Assembly (NCBI GenBank): GCA_025667525.1
Contig: CM046875.1
Location: 286,396,140 to 286,460,139, forward strand
Length of the DNA: 64,000 nucleotides
Reading direction: 5' to 3'
Source of the DNA: Glebionis coronaria
Lineage: Eukaryota > Streptophyta > Magnoliopsida > Asterales > Asteraceae
The translations under genes and the position numbers were made by a program. The notes beneath the pieces are model-generated. The model had not been told where the DNA came from and did no database searches. It saw nothing but the letters and a program-made list of their open reading frames with translations. Shown here piece after piece: positions 23,335 through 32,917 of this stretch; position 1 is the stretch's first letter; each line of letters starts with the position of its first letter.

Positions 23335-25269
23335 AATACCCTACACTTAACCATTGCCATGCCCTCATGCAATGCTTAGTGATAAAGCAATTTTACACTT
23401 TTCTCATAATCAATCAACCTTGGCCTTATTAACAATAACCACTACTACTAAAGAGATATATAAAAACTTGAATGAAACAAAAGGGATAGAAAACCATTTT
23501 CACTTGAAAATAGCTATATGGAAATAACTCGCCAAGAGATCTAAGACTTACATTAGGGCTTCGGTGCTGCGAAGATTTACCACCCTCAAGTTTCACGTTC
23601 CCCAAACTAAGCTCAAAAACGAGATCATTGTTATTATAAGTTAGCAAAACAAACACTTACACACATGGCTTAATTATATGCTTAAAATCCCTTATTCCTA
23701 GGTGTATCTCTTATATTTTATTGTTGTCTTAGAATGATCACGAAGATGCATTTTTGGACTTATTGCGATAGTTTATTTAGGCTGAAAGCAAAGTAGGACG
23801 ATTTGATTAATAGTTAGCTAAAGGACAAAATCTCTTAAAACTGCTTCTCGGGATATCAAAAAGTTCATATCTTGGCATAACTCGCTTCACGATTTGAGAC
23901 CTTTCTCGGGCCGATATTTGGCATGTAATTCATACTTCATATCTTGAGAGACGTTCTTGAGATAATGGTCTTCTCTACGTTAATAGAGTTTCTTCACTTG
24001 GAGACTTTTGAAGGATACTCCAACTTTGTTGACCACGACTTTATCATTATTTCTTCAATCGTTAATGGGGATTTTGAGACACAACGATCCGCCTCCTTTT
24101 CGGACTTGGATCTATTTATCCTCATACCTTGTTAGGGTCTTTTTGGATAGACTTCTCCATGATCTTTATGGGAGTTGATTGCTTTTCGTCGTGAGTCTTG
24201 ATCCTTCATATTGATTTTGGGAATAATGCCTTTCACATCACCTTGGATCTTTAGCAATAAAATGGAATCCTCATGCCTTGTTAGGGCCTTTTCGGACTCG
24301 CCAATCTTCGCGCCCCGCTTCATTAGTTATGCCTTGGCTATGAACTCTTATCATTACCGAGCAACTTTTAAACGATCTTGGGCTAGAAGCTAAGTTATTC
24401 AATAAAATCGTATGACCTTACTTATTGCAGATAAATTATTAGCAAGTGATGGGAGAATAGGCTTATAATCACACCAAGTGTGCTTGTGCAAGAATACCGA
24501 CTTATAATTGACTCTATCATTTCTCGTTCTCCACAATTTAAAATCTCAAGTAATGAGACTCGTGGATGCTTAGCCTAATAAACCAATTAAGGTCTACATG
24601 GTTAAGGATACTTGCTAGAATAAACTTGATTAAGTCTATTCGGGTTGAGTCAAAATAATCGCAACGGGCCTAATATGTCAAAGACTTCTAAACTTGCTAC
24701 ACCACTTCATTAATATTTTTGAATTTATTGTGGGATATATACATATGAAAGCAATGATAAAAATTTAAAAATTACGAATATATGGCCAAAGTTTAATTAA
24801 AAATTTGAAAAATGCTGAAAAAGATGATTTTCCGGTTAAATGAAGGCATTTTAATGGAAAAGTACACTTAAAACTTCGATAGAAGTCTCCCCTACACTTA
24901 ATATAAACATTGTCCTCAATGTTTAAGCATGTGGGAAAAGTCTCCCATACACTTATGACATTGTGCACGTTGGTAAAATCAAGCTAAGGAAGAGACGACT
25001 AAAGTGATCAATTTCAAATGTGAGTATGAAGAGAATTGAATCACGATAGTAGAGAGATAGAACCAGATTGCGGATAACACGGGAGCACGGTTCGTCAAAG
25101 GTTCCAAAAGTGCATTCATCCCTGTAATCACATCACCACACAAACACAAACAACCTATATAGGTCCCCCTACACTTAGGAGGTAAAACGGAAAAGGATAG
25201 ATACACGGGTTGCCTCCCGAGGAGCGCTTGTTTTTGATAACCGAGTCACGAGCCTGACTCGACCCAAAA
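23335..25269 (-). other. Element B 3' noncoding region with polypurine tracts
   Basis: 3' polypurine tract (AAGTGTAGGGTATT in sense) at 23335-23348, with an imperfect CATTG...CAATG hairpin at 23352-23374. A second tract plus perfect hairpin AAACATTG-TCCT-CAATGTTT lies at about 24887-24924. Direct repeats are at 24119-24147 and 24268-24296. The segment 23780-24420 is closely similar to C at 37300-37930. The reading frames here (63-77 codons) are not conserved between B and C, so I treat the region as noncoding. Confidence 0.65.
24119..24296. repeat. Direct-repeat pair in element B 3' region
   Basis: Two 29-base copies (core CCTTGTTAGGG) at 24119-24147 and 24268-24296, 149 bases apart. The same pair is in C at 37643-37671 and 37791-37819, 148 bases apart. 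Confidence 0.75.
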
Positions 25270-25823
25270 CTAGTTCATGGGAAACGTGGTGAGGGATGGA
25301 ATCATCTCATGAGAGATGTCCTCACCAAAGTACAACTTCACTCGTTGGCCATTCACCTTAAAATTAGGTTCATTAGGTTGAGCGAGCTCGAGAGTACCAT
25401 ATGGAAAAATTTGGGCAATGGTGAATGGGCCGGACCAACGAGATTTCAGCTTGCCCGAAAAGATTTCAACCGAGAGTTAAAGAGTAAAACTTTGTCTCCA
25501 ACTTGGAACTCTCGGTTTTTAATCTTAGAGTCATGAATGAGCTTAGTCTTTTCCTTATAGATCAAAGAATTTTCATAAGCATCATTCCTGAGTTCATGAA
25601 GCTCATTGAGTTGGATTTTGCGTAGGTCACCGGCTTTGTTGATATCGAAATTAGCCCACTTCAAGGCCCAGTAAGCCTTGTGCTCCAACTCAATGGGGAG
25701 GTGGCATGCTTTCCCGTACACGAGACGATATGGTGTGCAACCAATCGGAGTCTTGTATGCGGTACGAAAATCCCACAGAGCATCATCAAGTTTATCGGCC
25801 CATGAGGCACGATGCTCTCCCAC
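25270..25823 (-). pseudogene. Element B integrase C-terminal part
   Basis: Continues the integrase in the same phase after the stop at 25881: [38 protein letters not shown] and [13 protein letters not shown]. The open frame ends at 25446 through a frameshift near 25470. In the shifted phase homology continues ([24 protein letters not shown]) to a TAG at 25270-25272, the natural end of pol. Confidence 0.85.
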
Positions 25824-25880
25824 GGTTCGTTCAAGAATTCGCTTTAACCCTCGGTTAGAGATTTCAGTCTGGCCATTAGT

Positions 25881-26414
25881 TTATGGGTGGTATGCGGTGG
25901 AAAGACGATGATTGAAACCATACTTAGCCATGACTCTTGTGAATTGATCATTGCAAAAATGAGTCCCGCGATCACTAATAATGGCACGAGGCACACCGAA
26001 TCTAGCGAATAGCGACTTCAAAAAGTTACAAACCACCCATGGGTCATTAGTGGGTAAAGCTTTGGCTTCAACCCATTTAGAAACGTAGTCAACGGCTACA
26101 AGGATGTATTTGTTTCCTTTAGATGAAGGGAATGGCCCCATAAAGTCGATGCCCCATATATCAAAGATTTCACATTCTTGTATGAAATTTTGAGGCATCT
26201 CATCTTTATGTGTGATCTTGCCATGTCGTTGGCAAGCATCACAATTTTTCACCATTTCGTGAGCGTCACGATAAATGGAGGGCCAATAGAATCCCGAGTC
26301 AAACACTTTCTTAGCGGTGAAGTTGGGACCAAAGTGACGACCGGTGGGTCCTTTGTGGCAAGCTTCGAGAATTTCTAAAGCTGCCGGTCCATCAACACAT
26401 CGGCGAATAATCAA
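25881..26414 (-). pseudogene. Element B integrase, zinc finger and catalytic core
   Basis: HHCC zinc-binding region ([12 protein letters not shown] ... CDACQRHGK). Then the DDE core: [20 protein letters not shown] with the first Asp and [14 protein letters not shown] with the second. A TAA at 25881-25883 replaces the Gln of the YHPQT-type motif. The catalytic Glu region follows after the stop. It is in phase with the RNase H frame upstream, separated only by the TAA at 26487. Confidence 0.88.
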
Positions 26415-26486
26415 ATCAGCGCATTGTTTGAAGAGATACGGGTCATCCCAAAAGTAAGTCTTAATATCTTTAAAGAACTTTTTCTT

Positions 26487-27323
26487 TTACTGGGATGTTA
26501 ACCCGTCAATGAGAATTCCACCCGCCAAGTAGTTTGCACTGTCCGCAAACCACGGGGTTTCATCAAAATTGGAGTTGATAGACATTAAGGTCTCAAGGGG
26601 AAAAGAGTCATTGATCTCTTTGTTCGGATGATCCCCTTGATAAGGATCCTCAAGTCTACTGAGATGATCCGCGGCTAGGTTTTCAGCTCCCTTCTTATCA
26701 CGAATTTCGATTTTAAATTCTTGAAGTAGCAAAACCCAGCGAAGAAGTCTTGGTTTAGAATCTTGTTTAGTTAACAAGTACTTCAACGCGGAATGATCGG
26801 TGTACACGATGGTAGTGGAAAGGACAAGATAGGGGCGAAATTTTTCAAAAGCATAGACAACAGCTAAAAGCTCTTTTTCGGTTGTCGTGTAATGTAATTG
26901 AGCCCCTGTCATTGTCTTGCTAGCGTAATGGATTGGTTGGAAGTGTTTATTCACTCTTTGACCCAAAACCGCTCCAATAGCGAAGTCGCTAGCATCGCAC
27001 ATCAACTCGAAAGGCAGCTCCCAATTAGGGGTAACCAAGACCGGTGCCTTAGTTAGCTTATCCTTAAGAAGGTTGAAGGCTTCAATACACTCTTTGGAAA
27101 AGATAAAAGGAGTATCTTTTTCCAAGAGGTGGGTCATCGGGCGAGTGATTTTAGAAAAATGTTTGATGAATCGACGGTAGAAGCCCGCATGACCGAGGAA
27201 ACTTCTCACACCCTTCACGGTTGAAGGTGGAGGCAATTTTGCAATAACATCGACTTTAGCACGGTCCACTTCAAGACCGGCTTTGGAGATTTTGTGTCCT
27301 AGCACGATGCCCTCTTTTACCAT
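26487..27323 (-). pseudogene. Element B RT connection and RNase H
   Basis: Starts at the RT connection ([39 protein letters not shown]). RNase H follows: [51 protein letters not shown] and [11 protein letters not shown] carry the expected acidic residues. It ends at a TAA (26487-26489) whose phase continues into integrase, consistent with Gln to stop. The upstream join to RT needs a one-base shift near 27335. Confidence 0.88.
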
Positions 27324-27823
27324 GAAATGGCATTTTTCCCAATTAAGACAAGGCGAGTGTCTTCACACCGCTTAAGCATACGTTCTAAATTGGCAAGGCA
27401 AGCAGAGAAAGAATCGCCATAAACCGAGAAATCATCCATGAAGACTTCCATAGTTTCTTCAACCATGTCATGGAAGATAGCCATCATACACCTTTGGAAC
27501 GTCCCAGGAGCATTGCATAAAGCGAAGGGCATTCTTTTGTAAGCAAATGTTTCGTAGGGACACGTGAATGTGGCTTTCTCTTGTTCTTTGGGATCGATGG
27601 GAATTTGAAAATACCCGGAGAAACCGTCTAAAAAGCAGTAATAGTCATTACCCGCTAGACGCTCGAGCATTTGATCCATGAAAGGAAGAGGAAAGTGATA
27701 TTTTCTCGTTGCATCATTGAGTTTGCGATAGTCGATACAAACTCTCCACCCAGTAATGAGACGAGTAGGAATCAACTCGTTGTGTTCATTGGGAACAACG
27801 GTTATTTCGCCTTTCTTTGGCAC
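27317..27823 (-). pseudogene. Element B reverse transcriptase
   Basis: RT core: GWRVCIDYRKLNDATRKYHF, YYCFLDGFSGYFQIPID, MPFALCNAPGTFQRCM (Ala where MPFGL is usual) and the catalytic FMDD at residues 128-131. This Phe-Met-Asp-Asp box and CNAPGTFQRCM are Athila-lineage features. In phase with the preceding frame, from which it is split by a TAG at 27842-27844. Off-frame after about 27335. Confidence 0.9.
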
Positions 27824-27841
27824 ATAATGGACGGGACTTAC

Positions 27842-29302
27842 CTATGGCGAATCCGAAATAGGGTAAATCATGCCGGCATCAAGAAGTTTGATAACCTCTT
27901 GTTTGATGACGTCATGAATTCGAGGATTAACCCTTCTTTGGCTTTGGATTTCGGGTTTAAAGTCATCTTCCATGAGAATTTTGTGAGTACAAAAGTTTGG
28001 ATCAATTCCGCGGATATCGGAAATTTTCCAAGCAATTGCCTTCTTATGATCTTTAAGCACGGCGATAAGGCGAGATTTTTCTTCTTCTTTCAAGTCCTTA
28101 GCGATGATGACGGGTGACTTCTTCTTGTCTTCAAGGAACACGTACTCGAGATGGGATGGTAACTCCTTAAGCTCTAAATCCTGAGGATTTTCAATGGAAG
28201 GTGTATTCAAATTCGGTTCATCGATAGCGATATCCTTGGGAGATGGTGGAGAAATATGGTCCTCATTGAGAAGTTTCTCAATGGTATGAATGTCTTCTTC
28301 CCAATTGGTGGGAGAATCGTCATATTGTAGGTTTACATCTCCCAAAGTTGCTTCAACTTCAGTCAGAAGGAAATCACTTTCTCCAAATGGAGTTAGTGAT
28401 GGAGCAAGGGAGGCAACGGTCTCAACATTGGGAGGAGAGGTACGACTACTTTTACAAGCATCTTTAAAGTGTTCTTCACAAGCCTCATCAAGAACGTCGA
28501 TACAGTTAACACTCTCGTATGAATAAGGCTGTTTAGAAATCTTACCCATGTTGAAGACAATTTGTTCGTCACCAACTCTCATGATAAGCTCACCCGCTTC
28601 TACATCGATGAGATTGCGACAGGTCCTCAAGAATGGACGTCCAACGATTAATGGAACACGAGGGTCCATCTCGTAGTCGACTACGACGAAATCGGCGGGA
28701 AAAGTGAATTTATCGACTCCTACAAAAACGTCTTCGGCTATCCCCACTGGATAAGCAACCTTACGGTTAGCTAACTCCAAAGTCATTTTGGTGGGGACTA
28801 GCTCAGGGAGAGATAATTGCTTCCAAACACTTAATGGCATTAAGTTAATGCTAGCACCTATATCGGCTAGGGCCATGCAATTCTCTACTCTCGGGAAGTT
28901 GCAAGGGATTAAGAAGCGACCCGGATCACCAAGTTTGGTTGGCAATTTCCTTAAGAGAACCGCGGAGCAATTCTCATTAAGTTGGGTATTATCAATATCA
29001 AGAAGCTTTTCCTTGTCACTAAGAAGATCATTAAACATCTTCGCATATTTAGGCATGTGTGCGAGAGCCTCAGCGAAGGAGATGTTGAAATTCAATTGTT
29101 TAAACATTTTGAGAAAGTTTGAAACTTGAATATCGTCCTTGCTTTTGAGCTTCTCTTTCCTCAACCTTGAGGGATAAGGTATATCGGAAGAAGAGGAAGG
29201 CTTTGGAATAGTAGGATCACTCACATCCTTGGGTGGTGGAGGGGTAGAAGTGAGAGGTGGAGGAATAGGAATAGGGGACTCGTTTTCCTTTGTCACAATC
29301 AC
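27842..29302 (-). pseudogene. Element B protease and RT N-terminus
   Basis: 486-codon frame. Proline-rich linker with PYPSRLRKEKLKSKDDIQV, then protease (LADIGASINLMPLSVWKQL, catalytic Asp at residue 147; VPLIVGRPFLRT). An acidic linker leads to ELPSHLEYVFLEDKKKSPVI, GIDPNFCTHKILMEDD and QSQRRVNPRIHDVIKQEV, the start of RT. A TAG follows ISDSP where the family has Trp. In-frame homology resumes at once, so this is one nonsense mutation. Confidence 0.9.
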
Positions 29303-30300
29303 CGGTGTAGGTATAGGAAGCTCGGGTTCCTTGGTACCTTTTTCACTGCGAGTGGTGATTGCTTTCTCTCCCCTCTTGGATTAGCAACGGTGTTACTCGG
29401 AAGAGTACCCGAAGAAGAGGTTTGATTACCTTGGAAGAACCAGCCATCATGTCCCTTAGGTCATTCGTTTGACTACTCAAAGAGTTTCACATATCGGCTC
29501 TAAGATCATTCCCTTGTTTCACCATGTCGCCCTTCAAATTAATAATCTGGGTCTGCAGATTCTTCACCAACACATCATTCGTCTGCATGTACGTTTCTAC
29601 CTCGTGGTTGAAAACGGTGGGTTGAGTAGGAGGAGGTGCTTGATAAGCAGGTGGTTGGTAAGGAGCGGGTTGGTAAACTTGAGTAGGATTTTGAGGTGGA
29701 TATGGTTGTCTTTGAGGTGGTTGGTATGGTGCTCGAGGTTGGTTTTGATTGGATCGGTTAAGGTTTTATTGTTGGTTTTGATTGGGTGGAGGAAAACCGG
29801 GCGGGGAAAGAAAGTTCTTTGAGCGATAGCTGAGCAAGTTGCGGTCACCTTGAGGACGTGATTGATAGCCGGCTGGAGGATAGGTACCGTATGCTGCGTT
29901 AACATTCTCACAAGGATATTCTTGGGTGGAGGTACAAGTAGTGTAAGAGTGAGGACCCCCGCATATTTCACATGGTTGGCTTATAGCATTGACTTGAGCG
30001 TTTTGAGCGTTGATGCTTTTGGTGTTGTTAGCGGTGTGGGCAGCAAGCGATTCAAGAAGCGAAGTAATTTTGTCAGGTCTCTTGTCGTTGTCACTAGTGC
30101 TAGCACTAGCGGTATTGGTCCGAACACTCTTGGTTTGCGCTCAATACTTATTCTCAATAATATCCCAAGCGGCATTAGAAGACTTAACCAAAATATTACC
30201 CCCCGAGGCACTATTTAGTGAATCTTGGTCATTCATGCTTAAACCATTGTAAAAAGTATTAATTTGGTACACTTTGGTAAACCATGTTGTGGGCACTTTC
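29303..30300 (-). pseudogene. Element B Gag C-terminal half, fragmented
   Basis: Continues Gag after a frameshift at about 30300 (FYNGLSMNDQDSLNSASGGN-type sequence). Includes an intact zinc knuckle CEICGGPHSYTTC (CX2CX3HX4C) at 29934-29972. Pro/Gln-rich stretches follow, and then a linker with stops. It was once continuous with the protease frame. Confidence 0.75.
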
Positions 30301-30882
30301 TTAAAAGGTCTTTAAACGGTCCCAAGATTCACTAAAAGACTCATCGTACTTTTGTTCAAAATTAATAATTTCATTCCGCAAAGCGGTAGTACGAGAGGGT
30401 GGGAAAAAGTAGTTTATGAATTTGGTCTCTAAGTCCGTCCACGTCAGAATACTTTGTGGCGGTTCCTTTGCAAGCCAATGTCGGGCTTGTCCCTCTAAGG
30501 AGAAAGGAAAAAGTTGTAAGTGGATTACCTCTTGTGGAACACCATTGAATTTGACCGTATTCGTGAGTTGAAGGAACCTTTTGATGTGGTCATGAGGATC
30601 ATCAATGGTACGCCCCAAGAATGGTTGAGCAGAGACCATTTGAATAAAGCCGGATTTGAGCTCAAAGTTGTTGGCTGCAATCGCGGGTATGACAATAGGA
30701 TCGTTGTTGCCCTCCACATGTGCTTGCAAAAGTTCGATCATAGGACGATTGTCCAGTAGAGGTTCATTGTTGTTATTATTATTGTTGTTTTGAGGTGGAT
30801 TATTATTGTTGTTGTGTACACCGGCCATGTCTAAGTTATCGAGAGTCTCGGGCTCGGGATAAGACGTTGATCGTGTACGCAT
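30301..30882 (-). pseudogene. Element B Gag N-terminal half
   Basis: The open frame reaches 30909; I prefer the internal Met at 30882 (MRTRSTSYPE), matching the MxTR N-termini of related Gags. An Asn-rich stretch (NNNNNPPQNNNNNNNN) is followed by the capsid domain: HDHIKRFLQLTNTVKFNGVP, SLEGQARHWLAKEPPQSI, INYFFPPSRTTALRNEI. It ends at a frameshift-induced stop at 30301. Confidence 0.85.
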
Positions 30883-30909
30883 GCACCTGCAAAAGAAATA
30901 ACAAAGCAA

Positions 30910-31073
30910 AAATCTTTTTGGTTTTTATGTTTTTTAATTTATTTTTTTTTGTATTTTTGAAAATTTTATATTTTTTAGGTTTTTTGAAATTTTTTATGAA
31001 AAAGTAACGTTCACGGTGAACGGATCCCAAAATCCAATTTCTCACAAAAAACTGTTAATCCTTACGAGAAGAG
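30910..31073 (-). promoter_or_regulatory. Element B leader with dyad near the PBS
   Basis: Short leader, T-rich on the plus strand. It contains the dyad CGTTCAC-G-GTGAACG at 31009-31023, followed by GATCCCAAAA as in element A (12266-12280). Candidate RNA dimerisation or packaging structure; inference. Confidence 0.45.
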
Positions 31074-31088
31074 CCGGCAGCGGCGCCA
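31074..31088 (-). other. Element B primer binding site, tRNA-Asp type
   Basis: The sense strand reads TGGCGCCGCTGCCGG, two bases from the LTR. This is 14 of 15 matches to the complement of a plant tRNA-Asp 3' end. Confidence 0.85.
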
Positions 31089-31090
31089 TT

Positions 31091-32869
31091 TGATACAAGG
31101 CTTTTGTATGGGTTTAATTTAGTTCTCGGTATCTTCTCGAATCGATCACGGTTCAAAGTGGAATAGTTGTTCTTGGTTACTAAAAAGGGGTTTGGTTTTC
31201 TATTCTACTAAAAAGGTAAATGCGTGAAGTAAATGAAGATAAAATAAAAGCAATTAATTAAAAGCAATTAATAAAAATAAAACTTGAATTAAAATAAAAC
31301 AGTTAAATATCTAAACTCAGAAAAAGTCACTGATTCGGAATGTTTATGCTTGATCCGGAATATACTAAACAGAAACCTTTATTCGGAACATATGTTTCAT
31401 GCGGAATAAAACTGGTTCCGCATAATCTTGAGAAAACCTTGATTCGGAACAACCTTGATTCGGAATAACTGAAAATTGCTCATTCGGAATACATGCTCAT
31501 TCGGAATAATCTGACAAAACTTTGATTCGGAACATTTTGGCTCATCCGGAATATTTAGTGATCCGGAACAACTTAAACAAAAAGCTTCATTCGGAACATT
31601 TAAAAAACCGACTCGGAATATTTTTTGTTGATGCGGAATAATGGAACTGATTCGGAATAAAGAAAGAAAATTTGGTTCTGAACAAATTAAACAAAAAGCT
31701 TCATTCGGAACATTTAAAAAACTGACTCGGAATAATTTTTTGTTGATGCGGAATAATGGAACTGATTCGGAATAAAGAAAGAAAATTTGGTTCGGAACAA
31801 ATTTAACAAATTGCTTGATTCGGAATATAAATACTCATCCGGAATATTGATTATTCCGGATGAACAGATTGATTCGGAATAATTTGAATGACACCTTCGT
31901 TCGGAATAAAAAACTGATTCGGAATATTTAAATCAACAACTTCATTCGGAATGTTTTCAACTCACACCTTCATTCGGAATAAATGTTGCTCATTCGAAAT
32001 CTGGGGATTGTGAAGAACACGAAGAACAGTAACAATATAATAAGACGAATTTGACTAAAATCACCAAGTTTTTAACCAAAACTTAAACCAATTTAACCAC
32101 TAATCATCTACTAATCATAAACATCAAACCAAAACAATAAAAACACAAAACCCACTTACTTTTGAAGATCAAAATCAACCAAATGAAACTTAAGACTTTG
32201 AAACAAAAAGAGAAAAATGAACAAGATTAAATGAAAGATGATATTGATTGATTAAGGTAAAGTAAACAAAAGGGAAGATTAAAAACTTACAAGATCTTTT
32301 GATTCAACAAAAATGAAAAATCACCAACACCTTAATGGTGTTGGTTTCCTACGAAAACAAGAAAAAGAAAGAACTGGAAAAATGAAAGCTCCTCTAAAAT
32401 GTGTGAAGGGACTCCTATTTATAGGTCTTCAAGTTGGTTGGTGAGTGGGCTTTCTCCCTTTCTTCTTGTCTTCTCGTCTTTTCAGAAAAGTTGACGTTTT
32501 CGATTTCGATTCGGGATTTGTCGACGAATAAATTCAACTCGTCTTTTAATTTCTTCGTTTAATAGACTTGAGTTCTTTCGACATATGTAAATCTTCCATC
32601 TTTGGTCCTTTTCTTCGTTAAATCTTCAAATAGGCCCATTGACTTCAAATCTTTTGCATCTCTTAGACAATAGACTTCGTCTTTTCGTCTTTTTCTTTGA
32701 TAAAACCCGTGCAATCCCATGTTTTCTTAAATATTTATCCGGTTGGCTCTGAAAACATAACAAACACACAAACCACGCATAATTCCAAACAAATGACAAT
32801 AAATACGCGTTTTGGTCCCGTTTTAGCAAGAAATAAGTGGTAAAAGGATGGGTGTTTCCACACCTATCA
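31091..32869 (-). repeat. Element B right LTR (5' LTR, promoter-bearing)
   Basis: 1,779 bases, TG...CA. TATA box at 32415-32424 (CTATAAATAG on minus), hairpin at 32323-32345, TTCGGAA array at 31331-32000. Transcription would run leftward through the hairpin and array before reaching the PBS. Confidence 0.93.
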
Positions 32870-32917
32870 CGGGTTAAAAACATAGATCTATAAATGTTTT
32901 GGACTAAAATGATAGAT
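32870..32917 (+). repeat. Element T 3' LTR, 48-base segment between B and C
   Basis: Short piece separating the right LTR of B from the left LTR of C. Its sequence (GGTTAAAAACATAGATC...) joins smoothly to 21560 on one side and to 61380 (CTATGTTAAAAATAG) on the other. Confidence 0.65.

Larger units (their letters stand above)
21561..32869 (-). mobile_element. Element B: Athila-like LTR retrotransposon, full domain set, defective
   Basis: LTRs at 21561-23334 and 31091-32869, with PBS, gag, protease, RT, RNase H and integrase in minus-strand order. Flanks are CGGTT on the left and CGGGTT on the right, an imperfect target duplication. The left LTR's outer dinucleotide is TA instead of TG. Pol is broken by three stops and two frameshifts. 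LTR differences (seven in the first roughly 225 bases) suggest an age similar to A. No env-like frame lies between integrase and the 3' LTR. Confidence 0.92.

Noticed and set aside
31331..32000. TTCCGAA words as heat-shock elements
   Set aside because: Heat-shock elements need TTC and GAA separated by two bases; here the gap is one. The array is also downstream of the TATA box, not upstream.
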